From contig CAYPNP010000033.1 of the NCBI GenBank assembly GCA_964412195.1, positions 1 to 38,755 of the forward strand: DNA of 38,755 nt, read 5' to 3'. The notes under the pieces are model-generated. The model searched no databases. It had not been told where the DNA came from and saw only the letters and a program-made list of their open reading frames with translations. Both the position numbers and the translations under genes were made by a program. Below are positions 24,691 through 32,911 of this stretch, piece by piece; positions within the stretch are counted from its first letter, which is position 1; every line of letters starts with the position of its first letter. This stretch comes from CAYPNP01 sp964412195 (GTDB lineage Bacteria; Acidobacteriota; JAAYUB01).

Positions 24691-24742
24691 AAGAGAACTT
24701 TTTCTCTTGACAACCTCTCTTTAGAGAATTATTCTCATAGGT
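24691..24742 (+). promoter_or_regulatory. Early promoter with repressor operators
   Basis: TTGACA (24707-24712), a 17-bp spacer and TATTCT (24730-24735) form a strong sigma-70 promoter pointing into the early arm, with start near 24742. Dyads built on AGAGAA/TTCTCT cover it: AAGAGAA-4-TTCTCTT (24691-24708), TCTCT-2-AGAGA (24716-24727) and GAGAA-3-TTCTC (24724-24736). They lie between the repressor start and the early genes, so repressor binding would block the promoter. A minus-strand -10 (AATAAT, 24733-24728) may serve the repressor. Confidence 0.8.
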
Positions 24743-24867
24743 GATAAGTATTACCGCCCCGATATTACCACGGCGTGAGGTGCCCGCCAATGACGAACTT
24801 GAACAAAAAATCGGCAGCCTTCATGTCTAGCCAACGAAGTCTACTAGACCTCATCGAGGAGAGGGAG

Positions 24868-25251
24868 ATGGTTCAGAACTTCGACATCGCCACGGCCGTG
24901 CGGCAGACGGTGTCCGAGGCCATCCGGGAAAGCGGATTGTCCCGCTACGATGTAGCATCCCGGATGTCCGAGTATTTGGGGAGGGAGATCACCAAGGCGC
25001 AGCTCGATTCATTCAGCGCCGAGAGCAAGGATGGCCACCGTTTTCCCCTCGAATACGTCCCCGCCTTCTGCCATGCCACGCGCAATTACGACCTGGTCCA
25101 GCTCACCGCCGGCGCCCTGCGCATCGAGTTGTTCCTCCCGGATGACGCCGAAGAGGCTCGAATTCTGATGGCAGAGCTGGAGCTGAACCGGAAGGTCAAG
25201 CAACTGGCCGAGATGAAAAAACAGATCGCCCAGCGCCGGAGGCTCCAGTGA
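24868..25251 (+). CDS. Early HTH regulatory protein of Mu-like phages
   Basis: 127 aa from ATG 24868, chosen for a very strong AGGAG six bases upstream; in-frame ATGs at 24790 and 24808 would add 26 or 20 residues. AVRQTVSEAIRESGLSRYDVASRMSEYLGREITKAQLDSFSAESKDGHRFPLEYVPAFC is a pattern I associate with the first early gene of many Mu-like prophages, an HTH followed by a fixed-length helical segment. It is probably a regulator of early transcription. The precise family name is not known to me. Confidence 0.8.
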   Translation: MVQNFDIATAVRQTVSEAIRESGLSRYDVASRMSEYLGREITKAQLDSFSAESKDGHRFPLEYVPAFCHATRNYDLVQLTAGALRIELFLPDDAEEARILMAELELNRKVKQLAEMKKQIAQRRRLQ

Positions 25252-25505
25252 AGCAGGCCACCCGGATCATGATCAGATTGCTTACCCTCGGAATCACCCA
25301 AACGGTTCTCGCACGAGAGCTCGGGGTCACCCAGGGGATGATTTCGATGGTCATCCGCGGCGAGCGGATCAGCCACCGGATCATGCACCACATCGCCAAG
25401 CGCCTGGGTTGCCCGGTGCGGGAGTTGTTCGGTGACGAGTACGAGCGCCGGAGCAGAGATCGGCGAAAGAGCGAACGCCGGAAGAAGACTCGGAGGGCGT
25501 CATGA
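25248..25505 (+). CDS. Small HTH (Cro/Ner-like) regulator
   Basis: 85 aa from GTG 25248, overlapping the previous stop (GTGA). A compact helix-turn-helix is clear (GITQTVLARELGVTQGMISMVIRGERIS, 15-42) followed by HHIAKRLGCPVRELFG and a strongly basic tail ending KTRRAS. It is the size and place of Ner/Cro in transposable phages, which turn off early transcription. The role is inferred from place and HTH. Confidence 0.8.
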   Translation: MKQATRIMIRLLTLGITQTVLARELGVTQGMISMVIRGERISHRIMHHIAKRLGCPVRELFGDEYERRSRDRRKSERRKKTRRAS

Positions 25506-26083
25506 ACAAGGAAATTGAGCGGGATGCCTGTCTCAACTGCAAGCTGTCGGACTGCAAGCCGCGCAGCACTCGCTGCGCACTCCGCCAGGAAAAAGCCAAA
25601 GAAAACAATCCCACCCCCGCGCCGCTTGCCGCGACGGCGGCCGATCCTTTGGAGAACAGAAAGACACGCACTCGTGGCGGCGCCCATTACGAAGGGAAGA
25701 TCGATCGGGACCTGGTGCTCCAGCACCTGGAGGCGATCCGGACCCTGGCGCGCAGACGCCGCAACGGGGCGATCTGTATCAGCCTGCCGGATCGGGGAAA
25801 GTTCGCTGCGATGGGACTCCTCGGCACTCCGCAACCTGCCGGCAAGATCTGGTGGCTGCAGATCAAGAGCCGGTGGCTGGCCGAGCAGCTCGGCAACGTG
25901 ACACCGGCTAGGATCCGGAGGGGTTCGGAACCAGCCGGCCAGGGGGACGGACCCACGCTCCCAGCCTGGAGCCTGGCCGCCGAGCTGCTCCGGTTCGTCG
26001 ACAAGACAGGCCTCGACCGGAAGCGCCAGGTGCACGCGTTGCGGCTGGCCGCGGCGGCGATCGAGACGGAGATCGGGGACTGA
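25502..26083 (+). CDS. Cysteine-cluster protein of the early operon (unknown)
   Basis: 193 aa, overlapping the preceding stop as ATGA. The N-terminus has a likely metal or disulfide site (C10, C13, C18, C25). After a Pro/Ala linker, residues ~60-193 are helical with LVLQHLEAIRTLARRRRNGAICISLPDRGKFAAMGLLG. No family is recognised. Tight coupling implies an early function, perhaps host takeover. Confidence 0.7.
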   Translation: MNKEIERDACLNCKLSDCKPRSTRCALRQEKAKENNPTPAPLAATAADPLENRKTRTRGGAHYEGKIDRDLVLQHLEAIRTLARRRRNGAICISLPDRGKFAAMGLLGTPQPAGKIWWLQIKSRWLAEQLGNVTPARIRRGSEPAGQGDGPTLPAWSLAAELLRFVDKTGLDRKRQVHALRLAAAAIETEIGD

Positions 26084-26102
26084 ACCACAGGAGGGTGTCC
26101 TG

Positions 26103-26477
26103 ATGAATATTCGGCAGATTTTCAGAAAATCAGTTCCGTGCGCTCATCCGGATGAATCCAGGATGACTATCGAAAGAACCCATTGGGGAATGGTGGTGAT
26201 CGCCCTAGCCGTGATCGCCGCCGCCGTCTATCTGACTGCTACCACCGGAAATGGCCGCTGGATGTGGTTGATCGCTCTGGTTGTTCTGGACCCCCCCACC
26301 CTGCGAAGCGAGCTGACCGAAAAACGTCCCCAGGACTTCCAGTGTTTGCCTGTCGGCGTCGATAAGGGACTCCAGAAGCACAAGCATCCGCCAGAAATAA
26401 TAAAGAATCGGGGCGGCCAGGAGGCCGAAGAAGCCGAGCGAGACGGAAAAGACATTCCACCGGGTGAGCGGGCCTGA
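26103..26477 (+). pseudogene. Small membrane protein gene of the early operon, apparently cut off by the inserted minus-strand gene
   Basis: The start has GGAGGGTGTCCTG. The first 60 residues look real: THWGMVVIALAVIAAAVYLTATTGNGRWMWLIALVVL has two hydrophobic stretches. After about residue 62 (near the C7 run at 26290) the frame is a charged, proline-rich shadow of the opposite-strand gene. I read this as an original small membrane protein whose 3' end was replaced when the 26205-26867 gene was inserted. It could still be made as a short fused product. Confidence 0.5.
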
Positions 26478-26867
26478 ATCGATGGCAAACAGAACTAACT
26501 TCAAAAGGGAAAGACCGGCCACCATTTCGAGCAGGAAGCGGATGGTCGATGATTCCTTCCGTTTCTTACTGATGGGATCCGTTTCAGGAGTTGTCTTCCT
26601 CGCTTTCTGCAAAGCAGCCCCGATCTTTTTCAAAAGAGCGATTCGTTTGTTTAGGTGTTCGATCCACCCGACCAATCCCAGGAGCGCCAGCGACGTCAGC
26701 AAGGCAAGCCACAAGGGGAGAAGGATCGCGAATACAGCGAAGAAGAACAACACCCCCAGGATTGTCATTGCGCTCACCGTTTCCAGAGATCGATTAACTG
26801 GATCCGTGAGTACTTTTAGCAAAACAACCCAGAATCCCTCGATCTGCTTGTCTTCCTTTTCAGACAT
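26205..26867 (-). CDS. Multi-pass membrane protein, reverse-oriented moron (superinfection exclusion candidate)
   Basis: 220 aa from ATG 26867 with GCGGAGGGCGCC upstream. Hydrophobic segments fall at ~33-67, ~109-132 and ~138-165, so three or four membrane spans. Between them is a Lys-rich cytoplasmic loop (KKRKESS). The last ~35 residues, rich in Gly, Gln and Ser, are encoded over the older plus-strand gene. It lies antisense within the early operon, has its own promoter, and lower GC than its neighbours. Such genes are typically expressed from the prophage and block entry of other phages; that role is inference. Confidence 0.7.
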   Translation of the reverse strand: MSEKEDKQIEGFWVVLLKVLTDPVNRSLETVSAMTILGVLFFFAVFAILLPLWLALLTSLALLGLVGWIEHLNKRIALLKKIGAALQKARKTTPETDPISKKRKESSTIRFLLEMVAGLSLLKLVLFAIDSGPLTRWNVFSVSLGFFGLLAAPILYYFWRMLVLLESLIDADRQTLEVLGTFFGQLASQGGGVQNNQSDQPHPAAISGGSSQIDGGGDHG

Positions 26868-26906
26868 GGCGCCCTCCGCTGGGAATGAGATTGATAGTGC
26901 ATTCCC

Positions 26907-26934
26907 ATTCTACCACGCGGGGGCGCCGTGTCTT
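26907..26934 (-). promoter_or_regulatory. Promoter of the reverse membrane-protein gene with an overlapping dyad
   Basis: On the minus strand, AAGACA (26934-26929), a 16-bp spacer and TAGAAT (26912-26907) make a plausible sigma-70 promoter. Immediately downstream GGGAATG (26881-26887) and CATTCCC (26900-26906) form a perfect 7-bp dyad at the start of the transcript, possibly an operator. Confidence 0.5.
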
Positions 26935-26954
26935 CCTCCCGCTGGGAGGGCCGC

Positions 26955-27302
26955 ATGAGAAGCACCGCCCTCAAGGGATTCAATCTGCTGCCCCTCTTCA
27001 TCCGGAGCGAATCCTGGACGCGCGAAGGCGTTGCCGCCGAAACGCAGATGTCGGCCAACGCAGCCTATGATTTCCTCAAGACGATGGTCGCTGCCGGCAT
27101 CCTCGAGGAGTTCGATGGGGAGGGGCGGGAGCACCGCTTCCGTCTGTCCGATTCCTTCAAGGATCTGCTGCGGGGAATGCTGGGCCAGGCGCGGCGGCAC
27201 GATGTCGAGGCGCTGATCACAGCCCGGACGCAGGAGGCGGAGCGGGGCCTGCGGGTGCAGATGGAGCACCTGGTCAACGAGCTGCGGGAGGTCGTGAAAT
27301 GA
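26955..27302 (+). CDS. HTH protein of the early operon
   Basis: 115 aa from ATG 26955 with GGGAGG upstream. TREGVAAETQMSANAAYDFLKTMVAAGILEEF and the following RFRLSDSF form a winged-helix-like DNA-binding pattern of the IclR/MarR style, followed by a helical C-terminus with a probable coiled coil. It overlaps the next gene by 4 nt. It may regulate early or late transcription. Confidence 0.75.
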   Translation: MRSTALKGFNLLPLFIRSESWTREGVAAETQMSANAAYDFLKTMVAAGILEEFDGEGREHRFRLSDSFKDLLRGMLGQARRHDVEALITARTQEAERGLRVQMEHLVNELREVVK

Positions 27303-27649
27303 CGATCCGCCGTTTCCGGGTCCAGTACAACAGCCGGCTAGACCGGTTCCGGGTGCAATGGATCCCGGTCTGGTTCCCGGCCTGGTGGCCGGTGTGGGTG
27401 ACGCCCCAGGTGCAGGCCGAAGACGGATCCCGTCACGACCTGATGTTCGACAGCGGCGCCGACGTCGACCGCTACATCGTCGAGCAGATCCGGACGGAAG
27501 GATCGAACCCGCGCTGGCGCGAGGCGGCTCGGGACGACCGCGGCCGCTGGCTACGCCTGGGGCCGGTGGGCGCAATCTCCGCCCGCCGCCTTTCCTTTAT
27601 TCAGAAACTCAAATCCCTTCTCGAGAGGAATCATCATGGATCCCATTAA
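27299..27649 (+). CDS. Small protein with Trp-rich segment (unknown)
   Basis: 116 aa with ATGA overlap. The N-terminal half, FRVQYNSRLDRFRVQWIPVWFPAWWPVWVTPQVQ, is unusually rich in Trp, Pro and Val, and the rest is a charged helical part. The Trp-Pro repeat could insert at a membrane surface, but no family is recognised. It overlaps the start of the coiled-coil gene by 14 nt. Confidence 0.65.
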   Translation: MTIRRFRVQYNSRLDRFRVQWIPVWFPAWWPVWVTPQVQAEDGSRHDLMFDSGADVDRYIVEQIRTEGSNPRWREAARDDRGRWLRLGPVGAISARRLSFIQKLKSLLERNHHGSH

Positions 27650-28559
27650 GCACAAGAACGACCAGTTCGAGCAGAGTCTGGCAGTGGCCGACGACTCCCC
27701 CGCGCGCGCGCCGGTGCTGGATCCGGCGATCCCCAACGGCATGTCGATGGAAGCGGCCAAGGCCCTGGCCAAGATTCCGCCCGAACTGCGGCGAACCATC
27801 TACAGCGCCGGCCAAGAGATGGGGCGTTTCGAGGGACTCAACCTTGCCCGTCAGGTCCTCACCGTCGAAATGATCTCCAAGCTTTACGACATCAAGAGAT
27901 CAAAGAGCTATCGCGTCTCCGGCATTGTGAATTGGGAGGTTTTCTGCGAGCAAGTGCTGCATTGCAATCACGAGGTGATCGATGAGCAGCTCGCCTACTT
28001 CAAGAAGTTCGGTCCGGATTTCCTGGCCGCCGCCAAGCAGATCAGCCTCTCGCGCCGGGTATTGCGCGATCTCAAAGCGCTACCCGACTCCGAACTGCGC
28101 GATGTGGTGCAGGGCAATGCCATCCGAATCGACGGCGAAGAGATCCCCCTGGACTACGCCCATGCCGACGAGGTCAACGAGGCGCTGGAAAGCGCCATCG
28201 CGAAATACCGCGCCGAGGCCCAGGCCGAGAGATCCCGCGCCGACGTGGCCGCCAGGAAGATCGTCGACCAGGCCACCGTTCTGGAGAAGAAGGGGAAGGA
28301 GCTCGAGAAACTCAAGACGAAGGTCCGGGAGCTCGAGGACAAGGAATACGTCCAGGATTTCGAGCGGCGGATCATGGACCTGTTCGTGCGGGCCTCGACC
28401 GAGATCCGCGAGATGGCCGACCTGTCCCTGCAGATCGAGGATCCGGCGGTCAAGGAGAGGATCTTCCACATGGTGATCACCGGCTTGGACGGCTCCCTGA
28501 ACTTCCTCCAAAACACCGTCACCCAGGAATTCGAACTGCCGGCCAGCCAGGGGGAATGA
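27636..28559 (+). CDS. Coiled-coil protein preceding the transposase (unknown)
   Basis: 307 aa with GAGAGGAATCATC before the ATG. The N-terminal part is compact with IPNGMSMEAAKALAKIPPELRRTIYS. Residues ~180-255 form a long coiled coil (KGKELEKLKTKVRELEDKEYVQDFERR). It directly precedes MuA with 1 bp between. It could assist replication or transposition, for example as a transposition accessory factor. The family is not recognised. Confidence 0.75.
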   Translation: MDPIKHKNDQFEQSLAVADDSPARAPVLDPAIPNGMSMEAAKALAKIPPELRRTIYSAGQEMGRFEGLNLARQVLTVEMISKLYDIKRSKSYRVSGIVNWEVFCEQVLHCNHEVIDEQLAYFKKFGPDFLAAAKQISLSRRVLRDLKALPDSELRDVVQGNAIRIDGEEIPLDYAHADEVNEALESAIAKYRAEAQAERSRADVAARKIVDQATVLEKKGKELEKLKTKVRELEDKEYVQDFERRIMDLFVRASTEIREMADLSLQIEDPAVKERIFHMVITGLDGSLNFLQNTVTQEFELPASQGE

Positions 28560-28560
28560 G

Positions 28561-30294
28561 ATGCGTCTGGGCAGACCCGTCCAGGAGAAGATCCTGGCCG
28601 ACATCGCCAAGCTGGAGGGCGCCGGCAGCAAGCGGCCGACCGTTCTGACTATCGCCGAGCGCCACGGGGTGAGCGAGCGCCAGGTCTACCGGCTGTGGCA
28701 GCGGCACGAGCCCAGCCGGCGGCGGGTCCGACCCGGCTCCGGCCTGGATCCAGACGCCCTGGCCCAGGTGCTGACGCTGCAAGCCCACCTGGACCTGGCC
28801 ACGGATCACGCCCGGGAGATCGTGGAAAACCACCGGGGAGAGGAACTGCCATCCGGCGCCACCATCAACCGGCTGCGCCGGCAGGAATTCCAGCTCTCCC
28901 GCAAGAAGCTCCGCCGGATGATCCGGCCCTCCGGCCAGGTCAAGTCGCTGGACTGCGTCCGGCTGCGGGCCAAGAAAAGCAACCAGGTCTGGCAGCTCGA
29001 CTTCACCCGGGCCGAGCAATACTACATCGACGAAGCCGGGGCGGTCGGGGTGCTCAGCCCGCTGACCCATTCCAAGAACAAGGATGGCAAGCCGGTCCGG
29101 CCGTTGTGGCTCTACTCGGTCACCGACGATCACAGCGGCGCGTCGTTTGGCTGGTTCTACGACGCTCTCAACGGCGTCAACGTGATCGACTTCCTGGTCA
29201 AGGCCATGATCCAGAAGACCGCCCACCACCTGGCCAACCAGGTCGGGGCGCCCCCCTGGCTGGTCAACGACTGCATTGCCGCCACGCCCAGCGAGGACCG
29301 GCTGGAGTGGTTCTGCCCGGAGCGGTTCCCGTTCTGCGGCGTGCCGGAGATGATCCTCACCGACAACGACGCGGTGTTCAAGAGCGAGAAGACCGTGGTC
29401 AAGTCCGCCATCGAGCGGCGGCTGCAGGTGCAGTTCGTTCACCATGTGGCCGGCCACTCCAACGTCAAGGGCAAGGTTGAATCTCGCTTCTGGGTCCTGG
29501 CCGAGTTCCAGAAGGTGACCAAGGCCGGCAAGTTCCGCAACCTGTTCGAGGCCAACGCGGCGCTGATGGATTTCCAGATCCGGATGAACCAACGCAGGAA
29601 TGCATTCGTGACCTGGCTGGGCGGCCTCAACGGGAACTTCCGGGTGCTGGACCAGGAAGAGCTGGTCCACCGGATCTACCTCGACGAGATCGAGGCCGTC
29701 ATCGACAACGAGTGCGCCATCTCCTACCACGGCCGGCGGATCCACCTGCCGCGGGAGGACTTCATCCGCCACCGGGTGGGGGACCGCTGCCGCTTCTACG
29801 TCCCGGTCCGCTACCAGGCGGGGGACGAGGTGGCGATCTTGATCGACGACACCGAGCGCTGGCTCATGCCGATCGAGCCGATTGTCCTGGACACCGGCAA
29901 GCAGTTCCGGGCCCTGCCCGACACGGCCAATCAGCGCCGGGTCAAGGAAATGCTGGCCTCGGACATCTCCCACATCCAAATGACCGGCTTCTACCACGAC
30001 CGGCCGGAGAATCGGCAGGAGTACGAGCTGCCCCTGGGCGAGAGCTACCGCCCGGAAACCCTGCAGCCGGTCAAGGGCGCGCCGCGCTCGTTGCTTTACG
30101 CCGTGGGGAGGTTCCAGCAGGAAGGGATGTTCTCCCGGCCCGTCAAGGAGCAGGAGAAGACCTGGCTCAAGACGGCCCTGTTTGTCCATCGGGAAGAGGT
30201 TTTCGACGCCGAGCTGGAGGATTTCATCCGCTCGGTGAAACGGGGCGAGCTCAACGTGGGCGACAACGTGGCAGTGTTTGCGGGTGAGAAATAA
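28561..30294 (+). CDS. Mu A-like DDE transposase
   Basis: 577 aa. It cuts and joins the phage ends for integration and replicative transposition. An N-terminal HTH (VLTIAERHGVSERQVYRLWQRH, ~28-49) precedes an integrase-core domain with D147 (WQLDFT), D268 (ILTDND) and E307 (GKVES), 38 residues between the last two. A C-terminal beta-barrel-like domain (YHGRRIHLPREDFI...RCRFYVPVRY) fits the Mu transposase C-terminal domain. It is shorter than MuA (663 aa), with a reduced N-terminal region. Expected sites are the paired 22-bp repeats at both prophage ends. Confidence 0.93.
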   Translation: MRLGRPVQEKILADIAKLEGAGSKRPTVLTIAERHGVSERQVYRLWQRHEPSRRRVRPGSGLDPDALAQVLTLQAHLDLATDHAREIVENHRGEELPSGATINRLRRQEFQLSRKKLRRMIRPSGQVKSLDCVRLRAKKSNQVWQLDFTRAEQYYIDEAGAVGVLSPLTHSKNKDGKPVRPLWLYSVTDDHSGASFGWFYDALNGVNVIDFLVKAMIQKTAHHLANQVGAPPWLVNDCIAATPSEDRLEWFCPERFPFCGVPEMILTDNDAVFKSEKTVVKSAIERRLQVQFVHHVAGHSNVKGKVESRFWVLAEFQKVTKAGKFRNLFEANAALMDFQIRMNQRRNAFVTWLGGLNGNFRVLDQEELVHRIYLDEIEAVIDNECAISYHGRRIHLPREDFIRHRVGDRCRFYVPVRYQAGDEVAILIDDTERWLMPIEPIVLDTGKQFRALPDTANQRRVKEMLASDISHIQMTGFYHDRPENRQEYELPLGESYRPETLQPVKGAPRSLLYAVGRFQQEGMFSRPVKEQEKTWLKTALFVHREEVFDAELEDFIRSVKRGELNVGDNVAVFAGEK

Positions 30295-30333
30295 CGGCCG
30301 GGCGGCTGGATCCGGCCGAACAAGGAGGTATCG

Positions 30334-31425
30334 ATGCTCACTATCGTGGAGGTCTTGAAGCGGCGCCGGATCAGCATCCGGCAACTGGCCAAGGCGGTCG
30401 GCTACTCGCCGGCGTCGGTGTGCCAGATCATCAACGGCAAGTACGCGGGGAAGGACGGCCGGCTCAACGCGGCGATCGATCAGGCCCTGACCGTCCTGGG
30501 CGTGCCGGCGGATGAAATGGAACGGCTCTGGGACGTCGTGCCCGACGCCCCGGAGCCGGGTCGAGTGATGGATTTCGAGTCACTGAAATCTCATACCCAG
30601 GAGGAAGCTAGCATGTTGAACGGATTGAGTCAAGAAGTGTTGGGCCATTTCGGCCTGTTCCGGGATCCGTTTTCCCACCCGGAGTCGAGGGACGAGGTGG
30701 TTCGCACCCACAATTTGAAGATGGCCGAATCGGCGATCGTCGACGCGGCCGAGAAGCACCAGTTCATGGCCCTGATCGGGGAAACCGGCAGCGGCAAGAC
30801 CACCGCCCGCGACTCGGCCCTGGATCGCCTGGTCAAGAAGGGCACGGTTCACATCATCTACATCGAGCCGATCATCGCGTACCGGCTCAACGCGCCGATG
30901 ATCTGCACCACGATCCTGCGCGAGCTCAACGAGCCGGTCCCGTCGGAGATGGTCCAGCGCACGGCGACCATGCGCCGGGTGCTGAAGGTGATCATGGAGC
31001 GCGGCGAAAACGTGCTCCTGGTCATCGAGGAGGCCCACCTGCTGCACCCGTCGACGCTGCGCAGCCTGAAGCACCTGTACGAGATCCAGAGCGGCTTCAC
31101 CAAATTGATCGGGATCCTGCTCATCGGCCAGCCCCCGTTGGACGGGAAATTCACCGGGACGGATCTGGAAGAGGTCTCCACCCGGTGCCGGCGGGTGCGT
31201 CTCGTGGACATGAGCCTGGCTGAGATCGGGGAGTACCTGGACTGCCGGTTGCGGTCGGTCCGGGGCGACGGCTCGGCTACCCAGGTGTTCGCTCCGGACG
31301 CGGTGTCCTATATCGCCGCCCGGGCCAAGGTGCCGCAGAAAATCAACAACGCCGCGCGCGAGCTGCTCACCAAGGCCTACGACCTGGGCAGCAAGGTCAT
31401 CAACCGCGAAGTGCTCTCGGCGTAG
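30334..31425 (+). CDS. Mu B-like AAA+ ATPase, target capture and transposase activator
   Basis: 363 aa, with AAGGAGG six bases upstream. It binds target DNA, activates the transposase and confers target immunity. The N-terminal HTH (RISIRQLAKAVGYSPASVCQIINGKY, 12-37) is as in Mu B. The AAA+ core has Walker A GETGSGKTT (149-157), Walker B LLVIEEAH (228-235) and a sensor-like ILLIGQPPL. It is coupled to the transposase, the usual A-B pair. Confidence 0.93.
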   Translation: MLTIVEVLKRRRISIRQLAKAVGYSPASVCQIINGKYAGKDGRLNAAIDQALTVLGVPADEMERLWDVVPDAPEPGRVMDFESLKSHTQEEASMLNGLSQEVLGHFGLFRDPFSHPESRDEVVRTHNLKMAESAIVDAAEKHQFMALIGETGSGKTTARDSALDRLVKKGTVHIIYIEPIIAYRLNAPMICTTILRELNEPVPSEMVQRTATMRRVLKVIMERGENVLLVIEEAHLLHPSTLRSLKHLYEIQSGFTKLIGILLIGQPPLDGKFTGTDLEEVSTRCRRVRLVDMSLAEIGEYLDCRLRSVRGDGSATQVFAPDAVSYIAARAKVPQKINNAARELLTKAYDLGSKVINREVLSA

Positions 31426-31440
31426 GGCGAAGGAGACGAC

Positions 31441-31665
31441 ATGGCACGGAAAACGATCGAGACGATGAGCGCGAAGCCGAAGATCACCAACTTCGGCAAC
31501 CACCTGCTCGTCGATCTCAACGAGTTCAAGGACAAGGGCTTCTCGGTCGACCACGTCCAGTGGGGCGCGGCCGACGGGACCCTCATCGTCACGTTCCGCT
31601 TCGAGGGACTCCCGGCCAACGGGATCCACCTCGAGGCGAAGGAGGAAACATGTCCGGAATCATGA
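31441..31665 (+). CDS. Small early protein (unknown)
   Basis: 74 aa, with GAAGGAGACGAC before the ATG, 15 bp after MuB. Basic start, then a beta-rich core (HVQWGAADGTLIVTFRFEG). It overlaps the next gene by 16 nt. No family recognised. Confidence 0.65.
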   Translation: MARKTIETMSAKPKITNFGNHLLVDLNEFKDKGFSVDHVQWGAADGTLIVTFRFEGLPANGIHLEAKEETCPES

Positions 31666-32030
31666 GCAGACTGGCCCGGACGTTCGGCCGCCCGGTCGAC
31701 GTCCATTTTGAGGAAGCCCCCCACGCCCCGCTGCGGGGCAGCCTGGCCGGACTGGACTGGTCTCCGATGTCGGATGGGAAGCTTTCCAGTCACGAGCTGA
31801 CCATCGTCACGTCGCAGATTGAGGATATCCAGAGCAAGGCGGACAAGCTTCGCGAAATGGTCGACCACGGCCCCGGCCGCCACGACCGGCAGCTCAATTT
31901 CCTGTCCGAGCTGCTGCTGGACGATCTGAAGCAGTTGAAGGACCGGATCGCGCGCATGTACGGCCAGGTCCCGGATCACGGCCGGCCGCTGGATAACGTG
32001 GACGAGAGAGAAATCGAACAGAGGAGGTAG
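31650..32030 (+). CDS. Small helical early protein (unknown)
   Basis: 126 aa from ATG 31650, set by GGAGGAAAC directly before it; the frame is open further upstream but within the neighbour. The first 55 residues are compact, the rest a helical coiled-coil-like stretch (VTSQIEDIQSKADKLREMVDHG, LDDLKQLKDRIARMYG). No family recognised. Confidence 0.65.
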   Translation: MSGIMSRLARTFGRPVDVHFEEAPHAPLRGSLAGLDWSPMSDGKLSSHELTIVTSQIEDIQSKADKLREMVDHGPGRHDRQLNFLSELLLDDLKQLKDRIARMYGQVPDHGRPLDNVDEREIEQRR

Positions 32031-32037
32031 ACGGGAG

Positions 32038-32349
32038 ATGAACAAGACGTTTGAACTGAATGTGTTAAAGATGCGCCGATACTGTTTCTTCCCAGACGAG
32101 CCCGTATCGGCAAATGGGCCCCTGGTCAACGTTGTCGAAGCGACTCCGATCGATGGCCCGTTCATGGAAGGGAGCCCGCCGCACTTCAATCTGGAGGCGT
32201 GGGAAAATGCGCATTTCTGGTTTCTGTTCACCGACCGGAAATCGTTCCGGGCGGCCTGGCGCGACGCCCGGGTCCATTTGCGGAAAATGGGATTCGAGCA
32301 GGTCCGGACTGGCGACATGATCGGAGAGTTGGGACAGAGCGCAATTTGA
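32038..32349 (+). CDS. Small early protein (unknown)
   Basis: 103 aa, with GGAGGTAGACGGGAG upstream. The sequence has a central aromatic-rich segment (FNLEAWENAHFWFLFTDRKSFRAAWRDA) and basic C-terminus. Slightly lower GC than neighbours. No family recognised; placed just before Gam. Confidence 0.65.
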   Translation: MNKTFELNVLKMRRYCFFPDEPVSANGPLVNVVEATPIDGPFMEGSPPHFNLEAWENAHFWFLFTDRKSFRAAWRDARVHLRKMGFEQVRTGDMIGELGQSAI

Positions 32350-32369
32350 ATAGAAAGAAAGGAGGATCT

Positions 32370-32906
32370 ATGACGAATCTGACCGAAATTGAAAAGCTGG
32401 CCGGCGACTACGCCGCGTCCAGCCGGGCGCTCGCTGCCCAGGTGCAGAAGTTCCAGGACCAGGTCGAGAAGATCAAGCGGGAGTTCCTGGCGAAGGTCCG
32501 GCCGGCGGCCGAACAGACGGCCCAGGACCGGGCGCTCCTGTCGGCGGCGATCCAGCAGAATCCGGGGCTGTTCGTCCGGCCTCGGACATTCGTCCTGCAC
32601 GGCATCAAGCTCGGCCTGCAAAAGCAGAAAGGCGAGCTGACGATCGCCGACGAGGCGACCACCATCCGGCTGATCCGGCGGTTGTTCCCCGAGGAGGCGG
32701 AGACCCTGGTCCAGGTCAAGGAGTCCGTGATCAAGAGCGCCCTGAACAATCTCCCAGTGGGCGATCTGAAGAAGATCGGCGTGACGATCGGCCACGACAC
32801 TGACGCCGTGCTGATCAAGAGCACGGTGGGCGACGTCGAGAAGTTCGTCAGCAAGCTGATCGCGGACGCGGCGGACAAGCACGAAGACGTGCTGGTGGGC
32901 GAGTAG
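32370..32906 (+). CDS. gam: Mu Gam-like host-nuclease inhibitor
   Basis: 178 aa from ATG 32370 with AAAGGAGGATCT upstream; Mu Gam is 174 aa. It binds double-strand DNA ends and shields phage DNA from RecBCD, in a way related to Ku. An N-terminal coiled coil (SRALAAQVQKFQDQVEKIKREF) is followed by RPRTFVLHGIKLGLQKQKGELTIADE and VKESVIKSALNNLPVGDLKKIGVTIG, all diagnostic for the Gam family. Confidence 0.93.
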   Translation: MTNLTEIEKLAGDYAASSRALAAQVQKFQDQVEKIKREFLAKVRPAAEQTAQDRALLSAAIQQNPGLFVRPRTFVLHGIKLGLQKQKGELTIADEATTIRLIRRLFPEEAETLVQVKESVIKSALNNLPVGDLKKIGVTIGHDTDAVLIKSTVGDVEKFVSKLIADAADKHEDVLVGE

Positions 32907-32911
32907 CCGAA

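Noticed and set aside
24775..24867. Longer N-terminus for the first early protein (GTG 24775 or ATG 24790)
   Set aside because: The ribosome site before ATG 24868 is far stronger and the conserved helical part begins right after it; the longer form cannot be excluded.
28519..30384. 621-aa minus-strand ORF opposite the transposase
   Set aside because: The plus strand carries the DDE residues and correct domain order; the minus frame has low-complexity leucine/proline/aspartate composition and no ribosome site.
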